Assembly: GCA_934045075.1 (NCBI GenBank)
Contig: OW203723.1
Location: 2,186,577 to 2,250,576, forward strand
DNA length: 64,000 nt
Reading direction: 5' to 3'
Source of the DNA: Yponomeuta sedellus
Taxonomy: Eukaryota > Arthropoda > Insecta > Lepidoptera > Yponomeutidae
Shown: one piece after another, positions 20,540 through 30,959 of the stretch
Layout: each line of letters begins with the position of its first letter
How positions within the stretch are numbered: position 1 is the stretch's first letter
Translations under genes and position numbers: made by a program
The notes under the pieces: model-generated
The model's database searches: none
What the model was told of the DNA's origin: nothing
The model's input: only the letters and a program-made list of their open reading frames with translations

Positions 20540-20835
20540 TCTTTTTTAATTCACTAACCCGTGCTAAGGACAATTTTAAAAAGCCTATTTAGAGGCTAAC
20601 CACCCGTGCCGGGACTCTAACCCGCGACCTCTGGCTAACCGTGCCAGCGCTCTCCCAACTGAGCTAATGGGCGACTCATAACCACCCGTGCCGGGACTCT
20701 AACCCGCGACCTCTGGCTAACCGTGCCAGCGCTCTCCCAACTGAGCTAATGGGCGACTCATCTTCATCAGTGAAATTTCGAACCCCTTTACAATACTCTC
20801 TGTACGTACAGGCAGCGACATCTGGCTGAAGTTTA
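20540..20835 (-). mobile_element. SINE-A with exact duplication of its tRNA-like part
   Basis: 20597-20678 is repeated without change at 20679-20760 (82-bp period). Each copy carries one complete A-box/B-box region. The body and outer block are otherwise normal. Confidence 0.8.
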
Positions 20836-21009
20836 TTATAAAAAAATATAAGTGTTATACGCGCCGAATTGATAACTTTCTCCTTTTTTGAAGTCGCTCA
20901 AAAACACTACACACGCCACAGTAGCAAAAGCAAAACAAAACCAAAAATAAAAACATAAAAATCATACATAACAAGCAGAAGGAAAACAAAAGTCACGGCG
21001 TGTTACTGC

Positions 21010-21125
21010 TATTATAAGATTTATAAGTGACAGCCGACTCAACTGTATGCTGATGGGCAAGCCTTCAGCGCTGCTTTTCAGTCAGTGCCAAGAGATGCTC
21101 CGCGAGCGTCACAGACCGCGGTGTC
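21010..21125 (+). repeat. Dispersed repeat I, copy 1
   Basis: Reverse-complement partner of 31083-31203 (GCTGATGGGC-AGCCTTCAGCGCTG, then GCTCCGCGAGCG). Confidence 0.5.
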
Positions 21126-21459
21126 GTACTAGCATACAGGAATATAATACTGTGATGTTGTATATCTTTGATAAATAATAGAAACTGGAACGACTTTAAT
21201 TGTGGCTTTATTTGTAGATTAGTATTATTAACAATAAAACAGAAAACTGGATAAAAACGGATAAGCAGGTAAAATAGTCAGATCTGGTCGAAGGGCAAAG
21301 TTCTAATGATGAAAAATGAGGGAAATCGAAAAATGTGTGACGTAATTTAAATATTTGAAAATGATGGATAGAAAAAGAAATAAAAATGGTGTAAAGAGGT
21401 TTGCACCGTTACAATACTTTTGTGCAGAATAGAATGTACTTAAAATTGTTTGAAACAAA

Positions 21460-21460
<1 letters not shown>

Positions 21461-21515
<55 letters not shown>
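21461..21515. repeat. (AT)n microsatellite
   Basis: About 27 uninterrupted AT dinucleotides. Confidence 0.95.
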
Positions 21516-21517
<2 letters not shown>

Positions 21518-21636
21518 AACAGTATGATTTATAAAGTCAGATCAAATTATAATTAAAGATAAATAAATTCATGAATAAATAAAATTAAGAAGAGACCCAA
21601 ATAGATAAATATAAAGACATAAATACTTTTGTTCTT

Positions 21637-21778
21637 TTATAGAATCAGGCGTAACTTTGCGGAAATCCATAATATCATTAAAAAGTTAAAATTACTTTGC
21701 TTAATTCCGCCAAAAATCCCACAAGCACCATGCGGTTAATTAATGCACCACCCTCCCTCCCACTTTTTCAAGCAGAAG
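21637..21778 (+). mobile_element. Foldback retroposon F2, copy 1 (one arm)
   Basis: 12-bp TSD ACTTTTGTTCTT at 21625-21636 and 21779-21790. Contains AATCAGGCGTAACTTTGCGG and AATTCCGCCAAAAATCCCAC but lacks the complementary arm. Confidence 0.7.
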
Positions 21779-21984
21779 ACTTTTGTTCTTGTTATTGTCG
21801 AGAATCTGACGGAGTTATTTCGAGAGCTGTCCCGTCATGGAAAAGATCGTTCTTGGCATAAACACATAAACTTATATACGCAATATAAAATAACAAGTAA
21901 TTGAGTCACATAAATAGCTCGCATAAACGTCGCTTTAGTGCGATTTGGGAATGAAATTAGCGAAAATCTGAGTCCTGCTACTGT

Positions 21985-22105
21985 CTTACAATGCGCCACG
22001 AACACGGACTTGGTCCCCTTAGTGGAGGTTGGAATAACCTTCCTGCAACGCAGGAAGAGACCCGTTTGCCAGTAGTAGGGACATACAAAGGGTTCATATC
22101 CAACG
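21985..22105 (+). mobile_element. SINE-D tail fragment
   Basis: CTGTCTTACAATGCGCCACG to GACATACAAAGGGTTCATAT. Confidence 0.55.
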
Positions 22106-22427
22106 TGACAAAATTAACTGGTTGATTGGTACTTGCCTCTGGACTCAGATTTAAGCTAATTTCGTTCCCAAATCGCTCTAATGCGACGTTCTATTTATGA
22201 CACTGTATAAAATCTTTCCATTGCACTTCTAGGCTGTTGTTTCGGTGGTTTTTCTTCTGTCCTCAGGCGGGTATTTAAACGGCACTAGACCCGGTAATTT
22301 GCGCCAAATTGCCGAAGAGAAAAACGTGAAGATGTTAACGAGATCCTATTCTGTTACAATAAAACGTCCTAAATAAAAGTCTTAGTTATCTCGTCCGGCT
22401 CTCTTGCTTTCCCTTTGTCCAATATGA

Positions 22428-22772
22428 GGAAGCGCTCGTGGCCTAGTCAAACAGAGGGATTGGTATCAATTACTTGATTTAAGCAACAAACGGCGCGGTC
22501 AGTTGCAGGTTGGGTCCCGTGGCTACCGCTAGTGGCATTTTTCTTAGCGCTTCCGTGCTTTGCATGGCACGTTTAGCCCACGTATTGGCAGTCGTTAAGC
22601 CACGTCAGAGGTCTTTTGGGCTGCTTGATAACTTCTGACAGTAAGGCCTGCCGCTGTCTTACGATCCTCCACCAACATGGACTTGGCCCCCGTGGTGGAG
22701 TATGGCCTAGCCTTCTTGCGATGCAGGAAGAGACCCTCGCCCCAGCAAAAGGGGGGCCATACAAGGGTTGAT
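22428..22772 (+). mobile_element. SINE-D, type I, nearly full length
   Basis: Head GAAGCGCTCGTGGCCTAGTC, the 5S-like region with GGCGCGGTCAG, body, and tail ACATACAAGGGTTGAT. The second half of the 5S-like box is degraded. Confidence 0.75.
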
Positions 22773-22944
22773 TACAATATGAGGAACAGAAAAACTCACT
22801 GGCTGCAAAACTTGACAGAATGGTTTCATACTATTAATTTGTTCCGAGCCGGCCACATCACGGGTGACAGTGGCCTCAATGATAACCGACCTCCCATTGA
22901 TAGGTGATCACAATATTAAGAATAATGTGAGGTTCGATTCGATT

Positions 22945-23045
22945 CAAACCCTGTATGTCCCCAGGACTTCCTGCTGGGGCACGGGTCTCTTTCTGCATTG
23001 CAGGTAGGTTAGTCCATACTCCACCACGGGGGCTAAGTGTGGGCC
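22945..23045 (-). mobile_element. SINE-D tail fragment
   Basis: Type I tail with a small insertion within CCCCAGGACTTCCTGCTGGG. Confidence 0.55.
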
Positions 23046-23765
23046 AATATGGGTTGCCATGAAGAAATTTATATTAGTGTGTGGTTTTTTTAACTGCTGT
23101 TTCTGCAACGGTTTTTCTGGTATGCATTAAAGAATATTCTTATCCTATATTGACGCTCTAGCTAGACAACTTTTTTGTCGTGTTTCAAAATAAGTGCATC
23201 TAAGACGCTTTGAGGTGCTAAATACCACCACCAATGGAATAAAATTCATACCTTTATTTATTATACGTTTTTTTTCAAAAAAATAATTTTCTCAAATCTT
23301 AATTATTATCTTATCTTAATATATGTAATAACTTTTTTTAGAACAGCCTAGAACGTAGTAACAACATCCTAAAACTTTGATTTTGAAAATGGCCGTTCTT
23401 AGAGGAATTTGCGCCTTAACAGTTAACCTTTATGTATAGATATTATAGATTTCCGTGTTTAAAATAATTATTTTCGGCGTTATTTATATACTTTAAGTAA
23501 GGAGAGGGAACCTTTGAAGATGAGGAAATCTTTGATGATTAATTCCGTCAAAACAGGAGCAGCACTGAAAAATTTCATTAATGAGCAAAGATCTCTTTTT
23601 ATTACAAGAAACTTTTCTATCGTATCATATCGTTTCGTATCGTTGATCGTAAGAATAAAATACTGTTACCTATATATTTACAACTCCTTGGAAACAATAT
23701 AATTTACGATGTAAAAGTATCTAAAATGGTGAAAAGAGGTTTGCACTGTTACAATGGGTAATATG
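23046..23765. other. No recognised gene
   Basis: AT-rich. A 62-codon open frame at 23514 has no family features. Confidence 0.4.
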
Positions 23766-23782
23766 ATAAGATAAGAATATTA

Positions 23783-23959
23783 TACTATTTTTATTTTAAT
23801 GCACTAACCCGTGCTAAGGAACAAATTTAAAAACCTATTTAGAGGCTAAAAATTTCACCCATGCCGGGATTCGAACCCGCAACCTCTGGCACGGATAGCC
23901 AGAGGTTGCGGGTTCGAATCCCGGCATGGGTGAAATTTTTAGCCTCTAAATAGGTTTTT
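23783..23959. mobile_element. SINE-A foldback, about 60-bp arms
   Basis: The tRNA-like B-box region and tail occur once in each orientation around a 9-bp centre (CACGGATAG). The outer boundary block TAATGCACTAACCCGTGC is on the left. 14-bp TSD AGATAAGAATATTA at 23769-23782 and 23960-23973. Confidence 0.85.
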
Positions 23960-24200
23960 AGATAAGAATATTATTTATGGTACACTGCAAAAACATTAAA
24001 TACAAAACAATTGCAATATACATAGTACAATTGGCGGCCTTATTGCTAAAAGCAATTTCTTCCAGCCAACCTTCCGATGGAAAGTTGCTGAAGGAAATTA
24101 GAAAGACGGGTAGCCAGTGCAATATGTTGCAGGCCTTGAGGTGTCTATTGAGTACATGTGTAAAAAAGTGTTTATTGGAACAAATATAATCAATACACTC
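23960..24200 (-). mobile_element. LINE-M 3' end hosting the SINE-A foldback
   Basis: 3' UTR block ATTGGCGGCCTTATTGC and AATTTCTTCCAGCCAACC on +. The tail of this LINE lies on both sides of the insertion. Confidence 0.6.
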
Positions 24201-24376
24201 TTAAGTAACAATAAAAATTTATATAGGAAGTAAGTGATTTACAAATTTTAAGGCGACTTCCAACACCTAAACTAGGATTAAACTGTATTTTAGGAGTGGG
24301 AGCTCTTTCGACGAGTGACTCAAATCATAACATATCACTTTACTTAAAATGAGAAAGGGTAAGCTTAACAAAACAT

Positions 24377-24580
24377 TTTTAAAAACCTATTTAGAGGCTA
24401 AAAATTTCACCCATGCCGGGATTCGAACCCGCAACCTCTGGCTATCCGTACCAGCGCTCTATAGCCAGATAGCCAGAGGTTGCGGGTTTGAATCCCGGCA
24501 TGGGTGAAATTTTTAGCCTCTAAATAGGTTTTTAAATTTGTTCCTTAGCACGGGTTAGTGCATTAAAAATAAAAATAGTG
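24377..24580. mobile_element. SINE-A foldback, second copy
   Basis: Same design as 23783-23959 with a longer centre. 12-bp TSD TTAACAAAACAT at 24365-24376 and 24581-24592. Ends at the boundary block CGGGTTAGTGCATTAAAAAT. Confidence 0.85.
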
Positions 24581-24904
24581 TTAACAAAACATGTTTGAAT
24601 ATATAGGCTGCGACGCACCACCGACCCACTGCCTAAGTGGCACTTGCGTAAAGATTCTTCACGCAAAATAGCATTTTTGTACATCGTCAGTTATGTCCAC
24701 TATAGTTGCGTCTCGCTTCTGGAAACTCCGCAAATAACACGGCTCGAACGCGCGCGTTCAGAATGGGATGGAATCTAGACTAAGTAAATTGTACGTGACA
24801 GCTCTAGAACGATGTGAGGTTAGCGAAATTTGTGTTTATTAGTTCTACACGTCTAAACGGCTGGAGCGATTTTTGTAAAGTTAATAAAATTTAGTATGGA
24901 GTTA

Positions 24905-25112
24905 GCTAAGCCGTTGATGTCGGCTGTCATGTAATGGCAGTCGTTAAGCCATATGGGCGGCATGATAACTTCTAACAGTAAGGCCTGCCACTGTCTTACA
25001 ATCCTCCACCAACCCGAACTTGGCCCCCGTAGGGGTGTATGGCCTAACCTTCCTGCGATGCAGGAAAAGACCCGTGCCCCAGCAGTGGGGACATACAAGG
25101 GTTGATATCGAA
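24905..25112 (+). mobile_element. SINE-D, 5'-truncated
   Basis: Body from AAGCCGTTGATGTCGGCTGT to tail ACATACAAGGGTTGATATCG, just upstream of the full-length LINE insertion. Confidence 0.65.
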
Positions 25113-25130
25113 TATCAGTAGATGTATTTA

Positions 25131-25162
25131 GGAGTGACGTCACGAGGGAGTGACGTCACGAG
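25131..25162 (+). promoter_or_regulatory. Tandem CRE-bearing repeats at the LINE 5' end
   Basis: Two exact copies of GGAGTGACGTCACGAG (25131-25146, 25147-25162), each holding the palindrome TGACGTCA that ATF/CREB-type bZIP proteins bind. They form the first 32 bp of the element. A promoter role is inferred from position. Confidence 0.55.
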
Positions 25163-25580
25163 CGTCAACGACGGTACATTCGATCGCTATATCTTATATC
25201 TATAAAGTCTCTAAAAGTCCCTTTTATACAGTTCAAGTCACTACATTGTGTTGTGTTAGCTCGTTGGATAGCGAGTTTGTGTTGGTGTGAGTGGGCGTGA
25301 CATATATCAACTATCCTGAGGGAAACAAATCTGGACTTACAAGTTGAGTGTCGCATTCTACCCCCATAATATCGGCATTCTAAATAACGTATACCTATTT
25401 CAAGTTTTCTACGTCTAATTGATATTTTTTCCAAGAGGTTTTAAGTGATTCATTTTTTTCTTTATTAAAACAAGTGCAAATTTATAAAAAAATAACTTAA
25501 AATCGCAAATATTTTAACAGCGCTATCTAGGGTGTCTACTCCTAATCAGTTACTAAACTGTCACTGTTTATCGATCCGAT

Positions 25581-26531
25581 ATGGTTCAGAACTGTGCTTC
25601 GTGCGGGCGCTTCGTCTCATTGGCAGATGGCGTTACCTGCTCGACTTGTGGAGTAAAAACTCATAGAGATTGTCAATGTCGGTCTTGCCACGAGCAGAAA
25701 TCGGAAGGCGAAGACATGGAAACCTCTATTAATGCCACTTCCGCGAACATCACTGAGGAGTTCGACGTAGCGGTGGAGCTCCGTCTGTTCCGGGAAGAGA
25801 TGCGCGCTACCCGTGAACAAATGTCGAAACTTGCATCTCAAATGGGCATCATCTCTGTGGCGCTGACTGACACAAACCAGCGTATTGACTCACTTGAGTC
25901 GCGAGTGGACACTATGGAACGTCATATTGGGAGTGTGACCGAGCTGCGTAACACTATTGACCAACTGAAAATCGACCTAAATGATAAGGATCAGGAGCTT
26001 CTGTCAAACGACATTGAATTGTCGTGTATTCCTGAGTCCCAAGGTGAAAATCCTATCCACCTGGTTGGTTTAATAGCAAGGAAACTAGGTGTCGAGCTGG
26101 AGCCGCGCGATCTGGTACATGCAATCCGTGTTGGGCCTGTTCGCCTTGGCGGCTTGGATCCGGCAGCAACAGGACCACCGCGCCCGCGGCCAATAGCCGT
26201 GCGACTGGCGAGGCGGGCTCTCCGCGACGATTTGATGCGCGAAGCGCGCGTGCGACGCAGCGTCACCACTTCGGAATGTGACCTGCCTGGACCGGCTCGC
26301 CGGTTTTACCTAAACGAGCGGCTAACGCGCTTTAACAGACAGCTGTTCAATAAAGCGCGTGAACTAGGCAAACAAAAAGATTGGCGCTACGTCTGGACCA
26401 GAGAGGGGCGAATCATGGCCCGCCAGGAGACTGGGAAAGCGGCGTATCGTATTCGAAGTGACGCGGATTTGGACAGGATTTTTGGGATTGTTACTGTTGG
26501 CGCAATTGGTCCTACTACTGCACTTATTTAG
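25581..26531 (+). CDS. LINE ORF1 protein (zinc finger, coiled coil, FP-like domain)
   Basis: 316 residues. Residues 5-36 hold paired Cys motifs (CASC, CSTC, HRDC, CRSC), a PHD-like zinc-binding arrangement common in ORF1 proteins of this superfamily. Residues about 64-145 are heptad-rich and should form a coiled coil for self-association. Residues about 158-302 resemble the baculovirus-FP-like domain found in many CR1/Jockey ORF1s, including RRFYLNERLTRFNRQLFNKA and KDWRYVWTREGRIMAR. In this superfamily ORF1 protein binds element RNA and acts as a chaperone in the ribonucleoprotein particle. The start was chosen as the first ATG after the 5' UTR, in front of the first Cys pair. No internal stop is seen. 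Confidence 0.85.
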   Translation: MVQNCASCGRFVSLADGVTCSTCGVKTHRDCQCRSCHEQKSEGEDMETSINATSANITEEFDVAVELRLFREEMRATREQMSKLASQMGIISVALTDTNQRIDSLESRVDTMERHIGSVTELRNTIDQLKIDLNDKDQELLSNDIELSCIPESQGENPIHLVGLIARKLGVELEPRDLVHAIRVGPVRLGGLDPAATGPPRPRPIAVRLARRALRDDLMREARVRRSVTTSECDLPGPARRFYLNERLTRFNRQLFNKARELGKQKDWRYVWTREGRIMARQETGKAAYRIRSDADLDRIFGIVTVGAIGPTTALI

Positions 26532-26960
26532 AGTTGATTACTTACTGTACAATTTTATACTTGGCTTTGAATTATTTTTGAAAAGGTCTTGCTTGTTCCC
26601 GTCAAATATTATCTTATATTTGTCCTTACGGTTTTGTATTGTATATAAACAAACTGCACAGGTATTTTCATTCGTGTGTATTTTAGTGATTAATGTGAAT
26701 AAGGTAGTGTTACTGAGGATTAAACCATGTAAGAACTGTGAGCCCTTGTGTGTTATGGTCGCTAATCATTGGCTGCTGAGTAGTGTAATGTCTAAAAATT
26801 TTATTTTTCATGCTTTGTTTAACTACTTTTCTCTAATAAAACTCTCTGGTATGTATAATTGCATATTTAAATGGGTAATCCATATGGGGGCTTCTTTTTG
26901 TGTCTCACTTAAGATTTTGTCTGTGTATCCAACTATATTTATTACTTTATTATTTCAGTT

Positions 26961-27656
26961 ATGATTAAGTTAAAAAATTTGAAGTTTGGTTTATTTAATG
27001 CCCAGTCCTTGGCCACTAAACACGAAGAATTTTTGGTAGCATTGCAACGTCACTCTCCAGATGTCCTAGCAATAAATGAAACTTGGCTCCAGTCCGGTCA
27101 AGATGCAAAAGCCCCTGCAGCCCCGGGGTACCGCTTACGTCACATCCCGCGCCCACGGTCTGTCGCTGCTAGAGGCGGTGGCGTTGGCTATTATATTAGA
27201 GATGGTTTGCTTGCAAAAACTTGCACTCATCCACCATCTGATACACAAGTAGAGCAAATGTGGATTTCTTTAAATGTTAACTCCAATAAGATTGCGGTAG
27301 GTACCGCATATAGACCTCCATGGCAAAACGTAGACGTTTTTATAGATGCGCTTACTGAGTCCGTCGCATATTTTTCTCACCACGATTTTTTAATTTTACT
27401 GGGTGATTTTAATATCAATATGCTTGATGTTGAATCGAACAAAACCAAACAGTTTAATGAGTTTTTGAGATATACAAACCTAAAAAATCATATCACTGAG
27501 CCTACGCACATTTTAAATAACAGTAGCACACTAATCGATCTTATCTGCTCTCGGTCAGGGGTTCTCAACGTCGTGGTGGATCATATCCCGGACCTTAACC
27601 ATCATGCCATGATTTTCGTTGAGATAAAAGTAAAAAAAACCCAAACCCGAGCCTAA
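26961..27656 (+). CDS. LINE ORF2, apurinic-like endonuclease part
   Basis: 231 residues before a premature stop. This is the exonuclease-endonuclease-phosphatase fold that nicks target DNA for reverse transcription. Visible signature residues are N13 (LFNAQSL), E40 (INETWL), YRP at 117-119, D149 and N151 (GDFNIN) and STLID at 189-193. The final motif, usually Ser-Asp-His, reads N213-H214-H215, so a catalytic Asp may be lost. The frame breaks after an eight-A run at 27632-27639. With one A removed it would continue directly into the reverse-transcriptase frame. The two ORFs are therefore one broken polypeptide. The break could be a sequencing or assembly error in a homopolymer. Confidence 0.85.
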   Translation: MIKLKNLKFGLFNAQSLATKHEEFLVALQRHSPDVLAINETWLQSGQDAKAPAAPGYRLRHIPRPRSVAARGGGVGYYIRDGLLAKTCTHPPSDTQVEQMWISLNVNSNKIAVGTAYRPPWQNVDVFIDALTESVAYFSHHDFLILLGDFNINMLDVESNKTKQFNEFLRYTNLKNHITEPTHILNNSSTLIDLICSRSGVLNVVVDHIPDLNHHAMIFVEIKVKKTQTRA

Positions 27657-29802
27657 ATTAATCACATTCAGACCGTTGAAGAATATAGACCGTGATATTT
27701 TTGACAATAATTTGATACAAATGGATTGGAATAACCTTGATGAAACATTATCAGTTGATCAAATTTGTTGTAATTTTAATGAGTCGTTGCTATTACTGTT
27801 TGATTTATTCGCGCCAGAAAGAAAAGTGGTTATAAGAAAGCAGGAAGCGCCATGGGTAACTAGCAATGTCCGTTTTATGATGAAATTACGAGACGAAGCC
27901 CATCTCGAATTCCGGAAATCTGGATCAGAAAGGGCGAGAGATACCTATAAAGAGTTAAAACATCTTGTGAACTCCTCACTTTATTTTGAAAAGAGGTCAT
28001 ATTTTGAGAGTTTTGTAAATAAATATATTAATAATTCAAAAATCCTATGGAAAAACTTAAAAGGAACCGTAGGTATAAATTTTAAAACCTCTACTAAAAT
28101 TCCTGATTCTTTCAATAACCCAGAAGAAATAAATACTCATTTCTTGGATATACCTGGCGAGCGAGAGGTGTCTATGTCTGATCTCACATACTTTGAGTTT
28201 AATAGGTTTTCTGAGGCAACGTTTTCCTTGTCGACTGTGGATGAATCTCTTATATCACATATAATTTTGCACATGAAATCTAATGCCAGGGGCGCAGATG
28301 GAATTTCCCTGGACATGTTAATACTGACCTTGCCGACCACACTTAGTGCAATTACAAAGATAATTAATAAGTCTATAAAATCTAACATATTCCCTGAGGC
28401 TTGGAAAATTGCTCTTGTGCGGCCCACACCCAAAATTAATAACCCCGAAACTGTAAAAGATTTACGCCCAATTAGCATTTTGCCTTTTCTCTCTAAAATC
28501 TTAGAGAAGGTTGTATACATACAGATGGCGGCCTATCTTGAACGCAATTGTATTCTACCGGAACTTCAATCTGGCTTTAGGGTGGGAAGAAGCACTAATA
28601 CTGCTCTCTTGGATGTCGTGGATGATATTTTGTCTGCTCGCGATAGGGGTCAAGGTACTATTTTGACTTTGTTGGACTTCTCCAGGGCCTTTGATTGCAT
28701 TAACATAAATCTAATGCTCTCTAAGCTTTCATACTATGGCTTCGATACCAATACTGTCTGGTGGTTCAGCAGCTATCTTTGTGATAGAAGTCAGCAAGTA
28801 GTTTTGGATAAAAACAACGGAGTTGGTCTGAAGTCTCGGCTTACCCCTACTTGTTCTGGTGTGCCACAAGGATCTATACTGGGTCCGCTCCTTTTTATCC
28901 TGTACTGTAGTGACATAATACACAGTATAAAAAACTGCCAGTACCACATGTATGCGGATGACTTACAAATTTACATTAAGTGCTCGCCTAAGGATGTTGA
29001 GGAGGCCGTGCAAAGGCTCAATGGCGATTTGGAACGTATCTCCGCGTGGGCAGCAAAGAATGCTCTTGTACTGAACCCTTCAAAATCTAAATTCATGATT
29101 CTAGGTAGCACTCATCAAATCAGGGATATTTCTCTGTTAAATCCTTCTGTTTGTATTGGCTCAGTACAACTGGAACGAGTACAGGAGGCCAGAAATCTCG
29201 GAGTCATATTCGATGAGGAATTGCGTTTCGAAAATCACGTTGCAGAAATGGCAAGAACCTGTTTTTATCGTCTTAGTGTTCTTTATCGTATTCGAGACTT
29301 TTTGGATGAGGACCTTCGCATAAGACTTTGCGAGGCACTTGTACTGTCCAAGTTAAATTATTGCATAACCGTCTACGGTCCCTGTTTATATGCAAAGACT
29401 ATTCGTGTCATCCAACGTGTTCAGAACGCTTGTGCCCGGTTCTGTTTTCGCATACCACCGCGTACACACATTACACCGTTTCTTAACCGCGCAAATATAC
29501 TGAATATGAAGAGTAGATTGAAGTATCACTTGGGATGTCTGATGTTCGGTGTGGTCAAGATGAGGTCTCCTAGGTATCTATATGATAAGCTAGAATGGTC
29601 TACCTCATCGTATAGTCAACGTACAGGAAAACTGGAATGTATTCTATGCCCCGAGCACAAAACGGCAGCTTTCAGAGGCAGCTTTAGGTACGCTGCCTCG
29701 AAGTGCTGGAATAATATTCCTCCACCTGTACGTAATCTAAAGTCAAAATACACTTTCAAGTTAAAGCTCAAGCTCTATCTCATCACGCTCCAGAAATCTT
29801 GA
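27634..29802 (+). CDS. LINE ORF2, reverse transcriptase part
   Basis: About 720 residues in frame from the A-run to the stop at 29802. Reverse-transcriptase blocks appear in order: GADGISLDML, AWKIALVRPTPKI, LRPISILPFLSKILEKV, LQSGFRVGRSTNTALLD, motif A LLDFSRAFDC with its Asp, GVPQGSILGPLLF, and motif C YADDL with the two catalytic Asp. The C-terminal part contains LNYCITVYG and ends with KCWNNIPPPVRN, typical of CR1/Jockey elements. It synthesises element cDNA at the nicked target. A TTG at 27676 gives an apparent separate start, but the frame reads back to the frameshift, so fusion to the endonuclease is more likely. No other defects are seen. Confidence 0.9.
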   Translation, partial: KKPKPEPKLITFRPLKNIDRDIFDNNLIQMDWNNLDETLSVDQICCNFNESLLLLFDLFAPERKVVIRKQEAPWVTSNVRFMMKLRDEAHLEFRKSGSERARDTYKELKHLVNSSLYFEKRSYFESFVNKYINNSKILWKNLKGTVGINFKTSTKIPDSFNNPEEINTHFLDIPGEREVSMSDLTYFEFNRFSEATFSLSTVDESLISHIILHMKSNARGADGISLDMLILTLPTTLSAITKIINKSIKSNIFPEAWKIALVRPTPKINNPETVKDLRPISILPFLSKILEKVVYIQMAAYLERNCILPELQSGFRVGRSTNTALLDVVDDILSARDRGQGTILTLLDFSRAFDCININLMLSKLSYYGFDTNTVWWFSSYLCDRSQQVVLDKNNGVGLKSRLTPTCSGVPQGSILGPLLFILYCSDIIHSIKNCQYHMYADDLQIYIKCSPKDVEEAVQRLNGDLERISAWAAKNALVLNPSKSKFMILGSTHQIRDISLLNPSVCIGSVQLERVQEARNLGVIFDEELRFENHVAEMARTCFYRLSVLYRIRDFLDEDLRIRLCEALVLSKLNYCITVYGPCLYAKTIRVIQRVQNACARFCFRIPPRTHITPFLNRANILNMKSRLKYHLGCLMFGVVKMRSPRYLYDKLEWSTSSYSQRTGKLECILCPEHKTAAFRGSFRYAASKCWNNIPPPVRNLKSKYTFKLKLKLYLITLQKS

Positions 29803-30892
29803 AAGTTCTAGTCTGTCCCATAATTAGTCATAATATTTCTTATTTATGGGGTTTTATTCATTAATTAATTTAACAGTATTTACATATATATATATATATA
29901 GATATATATAGATATATATATGTAGGTAAATACATTTTATTTATTTATTATAATTTATTCACTTGCATGGGATTATTTACTCTCTATTGTAATTATTTGT
30001 TGTATTTGCTAATTTGATGAGGCATCTCTTTCAAGCATCTCATCAGACGAATTGCCGAAGTTCACTGGACGAGTTCTCGTGTTGTGTAGGTTATTGCCTA
30101 ACCACCCCTTTAGCCTTAGCCTTAAATGTATATTAGCTAAAAATTTGATTCTGTATATTATCTGGATTGAAATCGATGAATAGACGGATTCATAATGTAC
30201 ACGGAACACTTACATGTCATGACCTTTGTATTAATGTAAAAGATAAATAATTATAGTATCTTGTTGTCTGTGCTTTTGTGCAACCGTTGTTGTACGTATT
30301 ATATGAATGATAAGGTTATATTATTGCATTTAAGTGTTTTTCGTATCTGTCGTGATTTCTCGTGTCGTCACGTGCAGGCCCTGTCAGAAAACCAGTGGTC
30401 TCGGGTTCATAACCCGTGACAATATGCTGAGACAGCGGCCTTTTTATAACCATAACACACATTGGCATCAACCTATGTAATATTATAATAGTTATAAACT
30501 GTTTGTGTCTGCATGTTAGTCTAGTATATTATTACAGTCTATGTTAGTTATGTGTAAGTATTTAAATCTTCAGTTCTATGTTGCCATTCATATTGTATGA
30601 TCTATTTGGTGTTATGGTTTATGAATAAACATTTCTTACTCTTACTCTTACTTACTTACTTACTTAAGTATTTACTCAGTGAAATTCTCAATTCGAAAAC
30701 CGGCCTTATGTCATCCGCTTATGCTGGGAATTGGGAGCTGTTGAAATCGATGAAGCGCTCGTCGCCTTTTTTCTTCTAGGGGAAATCCATTAGGGATACT
30801 AGAGACACCTTGAGACAGATGCTAGTTATGTCAGACTCTTACTTAGGCTAAAATCCCCCGGTGCCACAGGAACCAGATACACAACCGCGACC

Positions 30893-30955
30893 CCACCAAC
30901 GCTACAACGGGGGCCAAGTCCGGATTGGTGCAGGCTTCGAGACTAGTGGTCACAT
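30893..30955 (-). mobile_element. SINE-D type II fragment
   Basis: Only GGGGGCCAAGTCCGGATTGG and the adjacent block. Confidence 0.4.
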
Positions 30956-30959
30956 CGCG

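Larger units (their letters stand above)
25131..30667 (+). mobile_element. Full-length CR1/Jockey-superfamily LINE, about 5.5 kb
   Basis: Flanked by the 7-bp duplication GTATTTA (25124-25130 and 30668-30674). It has a roughly 450-bp 5' UTR, ORF1 (25581-26531), a roughly 430-bp inter-ORF spacer, and ORF2 (26961-29802, broken once by an extra A). The 3' UTR ends in AATAAACATTTCTTACTC and a CTTA-repeat tail. The intact 5' end and near-intact reading frames suggest a recent insertion. Superfamily placement rests on ORF1 architecture and RT wording; CR1 and Jockey were not distinguished. Confidence 0.85.

Noticed and set aside
21303..21518. 71-residue minus-strand frame starting with Tyr-Ile repeats
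   Set aside because: Starts in the (AT)n microsatellite; remainder is AT-rich noise.
26458..26964. 168-residue hydrophobic open frame inside the LINE
   Set aside because: Overlaps the end of ORF1 and spans the inter-ORF spacer; AT-rich translation, no domain.
30015..30058. Possible hammerhead ribozyme (minus-strand CTGATGAG followed by a GAAA) in the LINE 3' UTR
   Set aside because: The bases between the two core motifs do not form stem II, and stems I and III are not evident. It is only a small GATGAG/CTCATC stem-loop.
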